NCBI GenBank assembly: GCA_965199335.1
Contig: CBDAQZ010000004.1
Location: forward strand, 868,001 to 932,000
DNA from: CBDAQV01 sp965199335
Lineage (GTDB): Bacteria > Pseudomonadota > Alphaproteobacteria > CALMVH01
DNA length: 64,000 nucleotides
Reading direction: 5' to 3'
Part shown: one piece after another, positions 15,870-26,736 of the stretch
Layout: each line of letters begins with the position of its first letter
Numbering within the stretch: the stretch's first letter is position 1
Notes under the pieces: generated by a model
What the model was told of the DNA's origin: nothing
What the model saw: only the letters and a program-made list of their open reading frames with translations
Databases searched by the model: none
Position numbers and translations under genes: made by a program

Positions 15870-16370
15870 ATGTCCGATATCTTGCCCGGCGACAGTGCCC
15901 ATGACCGGCTCCTATACGTCGAAAGCGTGATCGACCGCCGCTGGGACAAGGGCGATGCCGCACATTTGCTGCGCATCGCCACCGCGGCGATGGAAGACCC
16001 GGCGCTGCGCCGACCGGCCGCCAGCCTGATCCGCACCACCGAGCATCTGCGCAGTTTCACCGCCCATGGCAGCCATGCCGAGCAGAAACTGCTGGAGATA
16101 TGGACCAGCGCGCACATCAAGCGCGCGGGCGAATTCGGGCAGGCCAACGAAGTCAGGGCCAGCCTCAAGGAGCACGTGCTCAGTCCGCGCAGCCCGTTCC
16201 AGGTCGCCGCCGCCGATGCGCTATGGTGGATCGAGTGTCCCAAACCGGCGGCCTTCATCCATCGGGCGAAAGTGGCCTTGGGCCTGGACCAGGAACCCTC
16301 CCCCGCGACGCGGCTGCTGCCGCAGGAGACGCGTAGCGCCTTAATAATGGCGGTCAGACAAAATCCATAG
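15870..16370 (+). CDS. Protein of unknown function
   Basis: 166 aa from ATG 15870; ATG 15864 or TTG 15861 would add two or three residues. Starts MSDILPGDSAHDRLLYVESVIDRR. Helical throughout, with a Trp-rich patch ADALWWIECPKPAAFIH. It lacks signal peptide and membrane segments. I recognise no family. It precedes dnaN by 87 bases on the same strand. Confidence 0.55.
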   Translation: MSDILPGDSAHDRLLYVESVIDRRWDKGDAAHLLRIATAAMEDPALRRPAASLIRTTEHLRSFTAHGSHAEQKLLEIWTSAHIKRAGEFGQANEVRASLKEHVLSPRSPFQVAAADALWWIECPKPAAFIHRAKVALGLDQEPSPATRLLPQETRSALIMAVRQNP

Positions 16371-16457
16371 ATTATCGAACAGCCACGGATAATACCGGTT
16401 CGGCTCATTGCATGATACCGCTTGCAACTGGCGGCGGAGGCAATAAACTCCGCGACC

Positions 16458-17576
16458 ATGAAACTCTCGATCGAACGCGCTGCGTTGCTGAAATCGCTGG
16501 CCCACGTGCAAAGCGTCGTCGAGCGGCGCAACACGATCCCCATCCTGTCCAACGTCCTGCTGCGAGCCGAAACCGGCAAGCTGTTCCTGACCGCGACCGA
16601 CATGGACCTGGAAATCGTCGAGGCGACTGCGGCCGATGTCGCCAAACCTGGCGCGATCACCACGCCCGCCCATACGCTGTACGACATCGTGCGCAAGCTG
16701 CCGGAAACCGGCAAGGTCGAGCTCGAGGTCAATGCCGAGGGTACGCAGCTTACGGTCAAGGCCGGCCGTTCCAACTTCAAGCTGGGCTGCCTGCCGACCG
16801 AGGACTTCCCGCAAATGGCGGCGGCGGCGATGAAGCACGATTTCGAGCTGGGCGCGTCCGAGCTGAAGCTGCTGATCGACCGCGCCCGGTTCGCCATCTC
16901 GATGGAGGAAACGCGCTACTACCTCAACGGCATCTACCTGCATGCCGCCAAGACGGACGATGTCGACGTGCTGCGTGCCGTCGCGACCGACGGCCACCGC
17001 CTTGCCCGGGTCGAGATGCCGCTGCCGACCGGCGCCAAGGGCCTGGCCGGCGTCATCATCCCGCGCAAGACCATCGGCGAGATCCGCAAGCTGATCGACG
17101 AGGCCACCACCCCGGTCAAGATCGCGGTGTCGGACACCAAGCTGCGCTTCTCCTTCAACGACATCGTGCTGACGTCCAAGCTGATCGACGGCACCTTCCC
17201 CGATTACGAGCGGGTGATCCCGGTCGGCAACGACAAGGAACTGGAAGTCGACCCCAAGCTGTTCGCCAACGCCGTCGACCGCGTCGCCACGATCGCGACC
17301 GAGAAGTCGCGCGCGGTGAAGCTGTCGATCGAGAAGGGGGCGCTGACCGTATCGGCCTCCAGCCCGGAAAGCGGCAGCGCGACCGAGGAGCTGGAGGTCA
17401 AATACACCTCGACCCCGATGGAGATCGGCTTCAACTCCCGCTATTTGCTTGACATCGCCACCCAGATCGAGGGCGACGGCTGCCGCCTGACCATCGCCGA
17501 TCCCGCCTCGCCGACGATCATCCGCGATACCTCGGATTCGAGCGCGCTCTACGTGCTGATGCCGATGCGGGTGTGA
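16458..17576 (+). CDS. dnaN: DNA polymerase III beta clamp
   Basis: 372 aa from ATG 16458 (MKLSIERAALLKSLAHVQSVVERR). Three clamp repeats: the first begins with RNTIPILSNVLL, the second with FELGASELKLLIDRARFAISMEET, the third with FNSRYLLDIATQIEG. The usual C terminus YVLMPMRV forms part of the client-binding pocket. The ring-shaped dimer tethers polymerase III to DNA. Position before recF and gyrB is the remnant of the ancestral dnaA-dnaN-recF-gyrB cluster; dnaA is not here. Confidence 0.97.
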   Translation: MKLSIERAALLKSLAHVQSVVERRNTIPILSNVLLRAETGKLFLTATDMDLEIVEATAADVAKPGAITTPAHTLYDIVRKLPETGKVELEVNAEGTQLTVKAGRSNFKLGCLPTEDFPQMAAAAMKHDFELGASELKLLIDRARFAISMEETRYYLNGIYLHAAKTDDVDVLRAVATDGHRLARVEMPLPTGAKGLAGVIIPRKTIGEIRKLIDEATTPVKIAVSDTKLRFSFNDIVLTSKLIDGTFPDYERVIPVGNDKELEVDPKLFANAVDRVATIATEKSRAVKLSIEKGALTVSASSPESGSATEELEVKYTSTPMEIGFNSRYLLDIATQIEGDGCRLTIADPASPTIIRDTSDSSALYVLMPMRV

Positions 17577-17589
17577 TCCCGCCGGGCCG

Positions 17590-17853
17590 ATGCAGTTCGA
17601 CGCGCTTTCTCTCTTCGGCCTGTTCGCGGTCGCGCTGGGGCTGCTGACCTACCAGCTTGAAAGCCGTAGCCACTGGTTCGTGCTGCTGTTCGTCTTCGCC
17701 AATGCCATGGCTTCGGCCTATGCCTTCCTGCAGGGCGCCTGGCCGTTCGGGCTGGCCGAAGGCGGCTGGGCCATTGCCTCGTTCCGGCGCTGGTACCTGC
17801 GCCTGCGCGACGAGCGCGACGAGACGATCGTGCGCCAGGAAATCGACATATAG
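17590..17853 (+). CDS. Micro membrane protein, copy 1 of a tandem pair
   Basis: 87 aa. Two or three hydrophobic segments (LFGLFAVALGLLTYQL, WFVLLFVFANAMASAYAFL, then GAWPFGLAEGGWAIASF) end in an Arg-rich cytosolic tail. The motif GAWPFG.xEG.WA with a following RRW is shared with the next ORF and resembles small three-helix membrane proteins of unknown function found widely in bacteria. It starts 13 bases after dnaN and is likely cotranscribed with it and recF. Confidence 0.7.
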   Translation: MQFDALSLFGLFAVALGLLTYQLESRSHWFVLLFVFANAMASAYAFLQGAWPFGLAEGGWAIASFRRWYLRLRDERDETIVRQEIDI

Positions 17854-18062
17854 ACACGCTCACCCTCTTTGGCCTGTTCGCCGTCATCGCCATGCTGACC
17901 ACCTACGCGCTGGAGGATCGCAGCCGCTGGTTCATCCTCGCCTTTGCAGGTTCGTGCCTGCTGGGATCGGCGTATGGTTTCCTGCAGGGCGCATGGCCGT
18001 TCGGCGTGTGCGAAGGCATATGGGCCGTGGTGGCAGTCCGGCGGTGGTATCGGCGGCGATGA
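17850..18062 (+). CDS. Micro membrane protein, copy 2; no canonical start codon
   Basis: The frame ends TGA at 18060-18062, overlapping recF's ATG. It encodes TLTLFGLFAVIAMLTTYALEDR then GSAYGFLQGAWPFG and EGIWAVVAVRRWYRRR, a clear paralog of copy 1. The homology reaches back to about 17850, yet no ATG, GTG or TTG exists in frame there: the codon at 17850, overlapping the stop of copy 1, is ATA. The first in-frame ATG is at 17892 and would lose the first helix. Options are an ATA or CTG start, a -1 frameshift from copy 1, or a decayed gene. Kept as real because the reading frame and conserved motif are intact. Confidence 0.5.
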   Translation: MDTLTLFGLFAVIAMLTTYALEDRSRWFILAFAGSCLLGSAYGFLQGAWPFGVCEGIWAVVAVRRWYRRR

Positions 18063-19159
18063 CCTACCTGTCCCGCCTGACCCTGACCGCCTATCGCAAT
18101 TACGGCCATCTCCGCCTCGAAACCGGCCCCGGCCCGATCGTGCTCACCGGACCGAACGGGGCGGGCAAGACCAATTTGCTGGAGGCGATCAGCCTGCTCG
18201 GCCCAGGGCGGGGCTTGCGCGGGGCGAAGCTGGCGGAGGTCGGACAGGTCGGGCAGGGCGAACGCTGGGCCGTGGCCGCCGCGCTTGCCGGGCAGGCGGG
18301 AACGCGCGATGTCGGCACCGGGCAGGAGGATTCGCCCGACCGCCGCGTCGTTCGCATCGACGGAACCAACCGGGCGCAGGGGGCGCTGGCCGAGATCGCC
18401 TCGATCCTGTGGATCACCCCGGCGATGGACCGCCTGTTCACCGAGCCGTCCTCCGCGCGGCGCAAATTCCTCGACCGCATCGTCTACGGCTACGACCCGG
18501 CGCACGCCACGCGGGTCAACCGCTACGAGCAGGCATTGCGCGAGCGGCAGAAGCTGCTGGAGCAGAATCGACACCCTGCCTGGCTGGACGGGATCGAGGC
18601 GGTGCTAGCCGAAACCGGCGTCGCGGTCGCCGCCTCGCGCCTGTCGGTCACCGCCCGGCTGAACCTCGCCTGCGCCGGCGAACCGGGGCCGTTTCCGCAG
18701 CCCGATATCGCGATGGGCGGCGATGTCGAGACCTATCTGTCCGGCCACAGCGCGCTGGCGACCGAGGACTGGCTGCGCGCCGCCCTTGCCGCCAACCGCA
18801 CCGCCGATGCCGTCGCCGGCCGCTGCGCCACCGGCGTGCATCGCAGCGACCTGGTCGTGCGCTATGCCGAGAAGGACATGCCGGCCGGCATGTGCTCGAC
18901 CGGTGAACAGAAGGCGCTGCTGATCGCGCTGATCCTCGCCAATGCCGGGCTGCTGCTGGAGTTGCGCGGCGACAAGCCGATCCTGCTGCTGGACGAGATC
19001 ACCGCGCATCTGGACGAGGGCCGGCGGCAGGCGCTGTTCGACCGCATCGCCGCGCTGGGCCTGCAGGCCTGGATGAGCGGCACCGAACCGGCCGCTTTCG
19101 CCGCGCTGGCCGGGGGGGCGACATATCTGGACGTCAAGGCCGGCGGCACGGTTTCGTAG
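18059..19159 (+). CDS. recF: DNA replication and repair protein RecF
   Basis: 366 aa from ATG 18059. Starts MTYLSRLTLTAYRNYGHLRL. Walker A GPNGAGKTN at 31-39, ABC-type signature near CSTGEQKALLIALILANA, Walker B ILLLDEITAHLDEGRR. RecF, with RecO and RecR, loads RecA on gapped DNA. Its ATG overlaps the stop of the second micro membrane ORF (CGATGAC), so it is translationally coupled to it. Confidence 0.95.
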   Translation: MTYLSRLTLTAYRNYGHLRLETGPGPIVLTGPNGAGKTNLLEAISLLGPGRGLRGAKLAEVGQVGQGERWAVAAALAGQAGTRDVGTGQEDSPDRRVVRIDGTNRAQGALAEIASILWITPAMDRLFTEPSSARRKFLDRIVYGYDPAHATRVNRYEQALRERQKLLEQNRHPAWLDGIEAVLAETGVAVAASRLSVTARLNLACAGEPGPFPQPDIAMGGDVETYLSGHSALATEDWLRAALAANRTADAVAGRCATGVHRSDLVVRYAEKDMPAGMCSTGEQKALLIALILANAGLLLELRGDKPILLLDEITAHLDEGRRQALFDRIAALGLQAWMSGTEPAAFAALAGGATYLDVKAGGTVS

Positions 19160-19191
19160 ACATTCCGAGGATAATTCTGTAGATTGGGGGC

Positions 19192-20196
19192 ATGTCGGGT
19201 ACGGTTCAAAACGATGCGGAAAGTACTTCTCCCGCGCGCGCAGGCGGCAGCTGGATAACGCCGGCGCTGACCCTGTTGCTGGCGGTCGGGACGCTGACCG
19301 GCTTATCGAAGGCTCAGGCCGCCCCTCAGAACGACAAGACAGCCCCAGCCTGGGCCGTTCCCTCGCTGCTGGGAATGCAGCCCCAGACTGCCGCCTTCGA
19401 CAGTAAAGCCGGTAAATTCTCCGACTACGAGGTCGAGGATGTTCACGATAACATGAGCGCCTTCTTCAAGGATACTACCGACTACAAGGCGGCGGGCATG
19501 GCCGTCGCCGGCAAGACCGACCCCCTGTCGGTCAGGGAGCACGATCGCAGCCAGATGATCGACCTGGTGCGGTCCCTGCCGGATGTCGACAAGGTGAAGG
19601 AAATCGCCTGGTGGGTATCGAAGGCGGTCTCATACGATTTCGTGAAGGCCGACGAAGATTCAGACGCGACACGCATGTCGACCCTGCGCGAGACGCTTCT
19701 GCGTGGCATGGGCATCTGCGGCGACGACGCGGCGCTGGTGGCGAAAACCGCCGAGGATGCCGGCATCCCCGCGGAGAACATTTCGATCCTGACGATGCAG
19801 TTGAAGTACAACGATCCTGCGCGCGACAATGCGGGCCATGCCGTCGCCATGTTCGAGCTGGGCGGCGAAACCTATATCGCCGACGGAACGAGCGGCAGGG
19901 TAGATACGGCCCAGCGCTATTTCGAACATCTGGCGAAGGCTCAGCAGGCCGAAGTCACGCCGACGACGGCGTTTAGCATCGACGGCCGTAACGTAAAGGT
20001 ATTTACCGGAAATCCGGTCTTGCCGTCCATGACGGGGCCGGATACGGCGCCCGATACCGATTTCCAGACAAGGCATCCGGAAATCCACGGACAGGTCGCA
20101 GACACGGCCTGGGAAGCGGCGGTTCAGGAAAAGACGCCGACTGTCCGGCCGCCCCCGGTGAGAAAGACGTACAGCGCGCGCGAAGCCAGGTTCTAG
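19192..20196 (+). CDS. Transglutaminase-like cysteine peptidase, exported (paralog 1)
   Basis: 334 aa. An N-terminal hydrophobic segment at about 22-44 (TPALTLLLAVGTLTGLSKAQA) acts as signal peptide or anchor. The papain-like transglutaminase triad is visible: Cys176 in GICGDDAALVA, His216 in NAGHAVAMF and Asp231 in YIADGTS. The C terminus is a Pro-rich, low-complexity tail. Such bacterial enzymes are mostly periplasmic proteases or cross-linking enzymes. The second gene downstream is a paralog with its Cys at the identical position 176. It follows recF by 32 bases. Confidence 0.8.
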   Translation: MSGTVQNDAESTSPARAGGSWITPALTLLLAVGTLTGLSKAQAAPQNDKTAPAWAVPSLLGMQPQTAAFDSKAGKFSDYEVEDVHDNMSAFFKDTTDYKAAGMAVAGKTDPLSVREHDRSQMIDLVRSLPDVDKVKEIAWWVSKAVSYDFVKADEDSDATRMSTLRETLLRGMGICGDDAALVAKTAEDAGIPAENISILTMQLKYNDPARDNAGHAVAMFELGGETYIADGTSGRVDTAQRYFEHLAKAQQAEVTPTTAFSIDGRNVKVFTGNPVLPSMTGPDTAPDTDFQTRHPEIHGQVADTAWEAAVQEKTPTVRPPPVRKTYSAREARF

Positions 20197-20259
20197 CAAA
20201 TCTTTTTGCCGGTCATGTGCCCCATGACAACGCCATAATTCCACTGTTATAACGGGCGC

Positions 20260-21153
20260 ATGACCAAACGCTTCGCCATCGCTTTGTCCAGCATGGAGCT
20301 CGAACGCATCAGCGAGCTGGCCCGCCTGCGGGAATCGACCGTCGAGGCGCTGGCGCTGGAGGCGGTGCTGCGCGCGCTGGAGATTATCCGCGGCGGCGGC
20401 GAGTTCATGCCGCCGGAAAAGGTCGACATCGACGCGCTGCCACTGCTGCCCGAGGCGATGGAATTCTCCCCCACGCAATGGCGCCTGCGCGCCGGCATGA
20501 CCGATCCGGTGCAGGCGGTGATCCAGAGCCGCCGCCCGATTGCGGAGGCGGAGGACCAGGCGCTGTCGATCTTCTCGAACTACGAGCCCGGCAGCTGCTA
20601 CAGCCATTCCGCGCGCCGGCTGGCCTCCTCGATGATGCTCTACGCCGCGTTCGACCCTTCGTTCGAGGGGCCGCGCACCCTGCTGACGGCGCGCCAGATG
20701 ATCGACCTCGGCGCACGCTCGGCATACGATTTCCTGTACCTGCTCAAGGACAGCGACGTGCTGGGCGGCTACGTCTCCAGCCGTGCCGATCGCCTGCTGT
20801 CGCCCTCGCTGCGCACGCGCGAGGCGGAGGAAATCCACGTCTTCATGTGGGGAGCCTTCGATGTCTTCTTCGAAAAGCCGGACGGCAAGCAGCTGAACGG
20901 CAATCCGTCGCAGATCCTGGTCGTGCGCCTGCCCGATCCCGAGTTCACCGAGCTGATGGGCGCCGCCTTCAAGCGCCGCACCTCGATCTCCGCTTTCGGC
21001 CGCTGGGCGCTCGCCCCCGCTGATCGGCAGCAAACGGCCGCATCTGCGGATGGTGAAGCCGACGGAAAGCACATCTTGATCCGGCAGGAATGCCGATTCT
21101 TACACGAATTTTATTTGTTAAACCTGGCTCATTTTGATACTGTCGATGAATGA
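20260..21153 (+). CDS. Unknown protein between two transglutaminase-like paralogs
   Basis: 297 aa, soluble. The first 45 residues are helical (SSMELERISELARLRESTVEALALEAVLRALE, here abbreviated by ends: SSMELERISE to VLRALE). Later conserved-looking patches include MLYAAFDPSFEGPRTLLTAR, SAYDFLYLLKDSD and IHVFMWGAFDVFFEKPDG. No motif I can name. The end overlaps the next gene's start (ATGA, 21150-21153), so it is coupled to paralog 2. It could be the substrate, chaperone or inhibitor of these peptidases, but only position suggests that. Confidence 0.65.
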   Translation: MTKRFAIALSSMELERISELARLRESTVEALALEAVLRALEIIRGGGEFMPPEKVDIDALPLLPEAMEFSPTQWRLRAGMTDPVQAVIQSRRPIAEAEDQALSIFSNYEPGSCYSHSARRLASSMMLYAAFDPSFEGPRTLLTARQMIDLGARSAYDFLYLLKDSDVLGGYVSSRADRLLSPSLRTREAEEIHVFMWGAFDVFFEKPDGKQLNGNPSQILVVRLPDPEFTELMGAAFKRRTSISAFGRWALAPADRQQTAASADGEADGKHILIRQECRFLHEFYLLNLAHFDTVDE

Positions 21154-22187
21154 GCGATAACCCTGATAAAACCAGTGAATCAGCGGGGCTCCAACGGCTT
21201 CGCCCCTGGCAAACACTCACGGCATATCTGCTATTGAACGCAAGTCTCGTTCTTGGCGTAAAGGTGGGGCGGGATGCATGGCCCGACTTCAAGGCGCGTC
21301 ATGACAATCCGGTTTTCACCGAGCTGGGCGGTTATAAAACCGTTGCCGAGGCTCATCTCAGCCAGGACCAGCAGAAAATCTTAGCGATCCAGAATCCAGA
21401 GATGGACAATGACGGAAAGCATCATGGCGAACTCGATGCCGTTGTCGCAGCGTCCTTCGGGAAGTCGGACCCCGGCGCGCAGCGGATGCAGGCATGGTCT
21501 GCAATGCTTGATACCGTGCGGCAGATCGATAATCCATATATACAGGTCGATGCGGTGCATCACTGGGTGCGTACCGCGATAGACTATGACGATATCAAGC
21601 AGAAGAAAGGCGCCACCAATCCTTCTGCCTGGGTCCAGACGCCCCAGGAAACATTGCGCCTTGGAACCGGCATTTGCGGGGATCAGGCGGTATTGGCCGC
21701 GGAAGCCCTCGTCCGCGTCGGATTCGACAGGAAAGATGTCGCGATCGTCGATCTGATGCGCTACGGCGATGACGGCCAGACCGGTCCCGGCAAGGTTGCC
21801 GATGGGGGGCATGCTGTCGCAGCGGTGCGTGTGGAAGACAGGATCATGATCCTGGACCCGCGCGATGCGCAGCAATTGGTATCGGCGGACCAGTATTTCA
21901 GCAGGAATTACTTTCAGGGCACCTTTCACCAGGCGCCGACGTTCGTAAAGGACCTCGACGGCAGGCTGGAAGGCGTGTTCGGCAGTGTCGATGGCCGAGC
22001 AAACGTCAAGCCGTCCACCTTCACAATAGATGCCAGCCTGCAGGATCGTGATTTGATGAGGACCATCGAAGGAATGGCAAAGGCGGCCGGCCTCATCGCC
22101 AAGGAGCATCCGGTACAATCCGGCGATACGCCTGTTGTCACCGCTCCATCCAGAGGGACACCCCGCACTTCGGCCGGTATGTTTTAG
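21150..22187 (+). CDS. Transglutaminase-like cysteine peptidase, membrane-anchored (paralog 2)
   Basis: 345 aa. One hydrophobic segment at about 22-37 (TLTAYLLLNASLVLGV) after a charged N terminus, so type II anchored or exported. Triad: Cys176 in GICGDQAVLAA, His221 in DGGHAVAAV, Asp236 in MILDPRD. The spacing and flanks match paralog 1 (about 30% similarity by eye around the active site). This start is supported by the four-base overlap with the preceding gene. Confidence 0.8.
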   Translation: MSDNPDKTSESAGLQRLRPWQTLTAYLLLNASLVLGVKVGRDAWPDFKARHDNPVFTELGGYKTVAEAHLSQDQQKILAIQNPEMDNDGKHHGELDAVVAASFGKSDPGAQRMQAWSAMLDTVRQIDNPYIQVDAVHHWVRTAIDYDDIKQKKGATNPSAWVQTPQETLRLGTGICGDQAVLAAEALVRVGFDRKDVAIVDLMRYGDDGQTGPGKVADGGHAVAAVRVEDRIMILDPRDAQQLVSADQYFSRNYFQGTFHQAPTFVKDLDGRLEGVFGSVDGRANVKPSTFTIDASLQDRDLMRTIEGMAKAAGLIAKEHPVQSGDTPVVTAPSRGTPRTSAGMF

Positions 22188-22360
22188 GGAAAATCTGGCG
22201 CAATTCCGTCATGCGCAAGATATGACTCGGACAGCTGGATTCCAGCCGGGTCGGGGCGAACCCAAAACCCCCGTATTCCCTTTGAATAACCACGTTTCTG
22301 CGCTAGGTTCCTGATATACGATTCGCGGGCCCGGAATGGGCGATACAATCAGGATTTTTC

Positions 22361-24820
<2,460 letters not shown>

Positions 24821-24831
24821 GGATTAACGTG

Positions 24832-24906
24832 TCGTCATCCCGGACCTGATCCGGGATTCATCTATCCACATGCCGAACCATGATCCCAGCCTTCGCTGGG
24901 ATGACG
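24832..24906. repeat. Interspersed palindromic repeat after gyrB, likely transcription terminator
   Basis: Two hairpins lie inside an outer inverted repeat: ATCCCGGA-CCTGA-TCCGGGAT (24837-24857) and ATCCCAGC-CTTC-GCTGGGAT (24883-24902), with TCGTCATCCC and GGGATGACGA at the ends. This GTCATCCC...GGGATGAC layout is a dispersed intergenic repeat known from many alphaproteobacterial genomes. It lies between the convergent gyrB and the small membrane gene and could terminate both. Confidence 0.75.
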
Positions 24907-24918
24907 ATGTATTTGGGC

Positions 24919-25224
24919 TCAGGGCCCGTCCGGGCTCGCCGTCTTTGCTGTCAGGGCGCAGGTTCCCATGACCAGACCGATCACGATGGCGAGTGCGCCG
25001 GGTCCCTTGGCGTGGCAATTGCCCAGGATCATGGCCGTGGTGCCAACAGCCGTCAACGCGCCTCCGACGATTACGGCACCGACCCTTTCGGTCACCGTCA
25101 GCGTTTCCACCAGGGCTGCGCCGGGGCGGCCCTGTGCCTCGGGCGGAAAGCCCGTGGTCGGCTTGCCGGTACCGATCTCGTCCGCCGTGAAGGGAGAGAA
25201 AGCCGCATCCATGTCACGTGCCAT
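24919..25224 (-). CDS. Small membrane protein of unknown function
   Basis: 101 aa from ATG 25224, chosen for the AAGGAA site eight bases upstream. A soluble, Pro/Gly-rich N half is followed by two membrane helices, VGAVIVGGALTAVGTTAMIL and ALAIVIGLVMGTCALTA. No recognised family. Convergent with gyrB. Confidence 0.55.
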   Translation of the reverse strand: MARDMDAAFSPFTADEIGTGKPTTGFPPEAQGRPGAALVETLTVTERVGAVIVGGALTAVGTTAMILGNCHAKGPGALAIVIGLVMGTCALTAKTASPDGP

Positions 25225-25312
25225 GATCTTGTTCCTTGTTAAGACAGACGGCAAACATAAGGCGCAGGCTGTATAACACCGCTCTTATGGGATTAGTAGC
25301 GGATTCTGTTTG

Positions 25313-26296
25313 CTAAGCCGCCTGCAGCAGCGCCGCCAGCTTCACCTCCGGGCGGGGGCCGTAATGGCCGATCACCTCGGCGGCGGCGATGGCGGCGATG
25401 CGGCCGCATTCCTCCAGGTTCAGGCCGCGCGTGTGGCCGAACAGGAAGCCGGCGGCGTACAGATCGCCGGCGCCGGTGCTGTCGACAACCTTGGCCACAG
25501 GCTCGGCCCGCACATGCGCCATGCGTTCGGCGGTCACGATTTCGGATCCGCGCGCGCCCCGCGTCAGGCAGGCGATCTCTACCTTGCCGCGCACGATGTC
25601 CCGCGCCGCGTCGAAGCGGGTTTCGTACAACGCTTCCAGCTCGCCCTCGTTGGCGAACAATATGTCGACATGGGCCTCGACCAGGTCCAGGAAATGCTGG
25701 CGGTGGCCGTCGACGCAGAACCGGTCCGACAGGGTCAGCGCCACCTTGTTGCCCGCCGCATGCGCCAGCTTGGCAGCTTTGTAGAAAGCGGCCTTGCTGG
25801 TCGGCTGGTCGAACAGGTAGCCCTCCAGGTAGGTGATCCTCGCCGCCTTCACCAGCTCGGCGTCGATGTCGTCGGTGGTCAGTTCCACCGCCGCGCCCAG
25901 ATAGGTATTCATGGTGCGCTCGGCATCGGGCGTCACCAGGATCAGGCTGCGCCCGGTCGGCGGTCCCGCCTTCAATACCGGCGTCGCGAAATGCACGCCG
26001 ACGGCCTTCATGTCATGGGCGTAGATCTCGCCCAGCGTATCCGCCGCGACCTTGCCGATGAAGGCGGCAGCCCCGCCCAGCGAGGCGATGCCCGCCATGG
26101 TATTGGCGGCCGATCCGCCCGAAGCCTCGATCCCGGCATTCATGCGCGCGTAAAGCTGCTCGGCGCGGGCGGTGTCGATCAGCTGCATGCGGCCCTTGGT
26201 CAGGCCTTCTTCATGAATAAAGGCATTGTCGGTGGTGGCGATCACGTCGACGATGGCGTTGCCGATGCCTAGGACATCGTAAGTGGTTTCGGTCAT
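25313..26296 (-). CDS. PfkB-family sugar/nucleoside kinase (adenosine kinase-like)
   Basis: 327 aa from ATG 26296. N-terminal LGIGNAIVDVIA, the PfkB signature-1 region GGSAANTMAGIASLGG, and the C-terminal catalytic signature DSTGAGDLYAAGFLFG with the base Asp in GAGD. Alphaproteobacterial proteins with this exact layout are annotated as adenosine kinases, phosphorylating adenosine with ATP; ribokinase-type substrates remain possible. It is coupled to the LAB_N gene upstream through ATGA (26293-26296). Confidence 0.88.
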   Translation of the reverse strand: MTETTYDVLGIGNAIVDVIATTDNAFIHEEGLTKGRMQLIDTARAEQLYARMNAGIEASGGSAANTMAGIASLGGAAAFIGKVAADTLGEIYAHDMKAVGVHFATPVLKAGPPTGRSLILVTPDAERTMNTYLGAAVELTTDDIDAELVKAARITYLEGYLFDQPTSKAAFYKAAKLAHAAGNKVALTLSDRFCVDGHRQHFLDLVEAHVDILFANEGELEALYETRFDAARDIVRGKVEIACLTRGARGSEIVTAERMAHVRAEPVAKVVDSTGAGDLYAAGFLFGHTRGLNLEECGRIAAIAAAEVIGHYGPRPEVKLAALLQAA

Positions 26297-26736
26297 GCGG
26301 TTCCTACCTCGCTCGGGCGCAGCAGCGCCTCCAGTTCCTGAAGTTTCTCTTCCACCAGCATCGGCCGGTCGTGAATGTCGGACAGCTTGCCCAGTTCGCC
26401 GCGCAGCTGGTCGACCAGCTTGAGCGCCGCGCCCGGGCCGGTCCACTCCCTGCCGCGTCGGCGGTTGCGCCGGATCAGGTAGAAATTGCGCAGGTAGATC
26501 AGCAGTCCGCCGACCTGGCCCAGGGCCAGAACCCATTCGTGCGCGTGCAGGCAATAGACCAGCAGCATGCCGCCGCCGAGGATGCTGAACGTCCAGAAGG
26601 CATCGGGCACGACGGTGCGGCCCTTTTTCTCGCTGTGCATCCACTGCACGAAAAAGCGCATAAAGAACAGGAACTGCGCCGCGACGCTGAACACCTTCCA
26701 CGGCTGGGAGAACCACGCCAGTGCCTGGTCGAGCAT
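26293..26736 (-). CDS. Lipid-A-disaccharide synthase N-terminal-domain protein (LAB_N)
   Basis: 147 aa with three membrane helices. It matches the LAB_N domain: FFMRFFVQWMHSEKKGRTVVP, then FWTFSILGGGMLLVYCLH and LGQVGGLLIYLRNFYLIRR. These small proteins occur next to DPM1-like glycosyltransferases and are thought to act with them on lipid-linked sugars. That is the case here: it overlaps the glycosyltransferase gene by TGATG. A cytosolic charged tail extends from about 95. Confidence 0.85.
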   Translation of the reverse strand: MLDQALAWFSQPWKVFSVAAQFLFFMRFFVQWMHSEKKGRTVVPDAFWTFSILGGGMLLVYCLHAHEWVLALGQVGGLLIYLRNFYLIRRNRRRGREWTGPGAALKLVDQLRGELGKLSDIHDRPMLVEEKLQELEALLRPSEVGTA

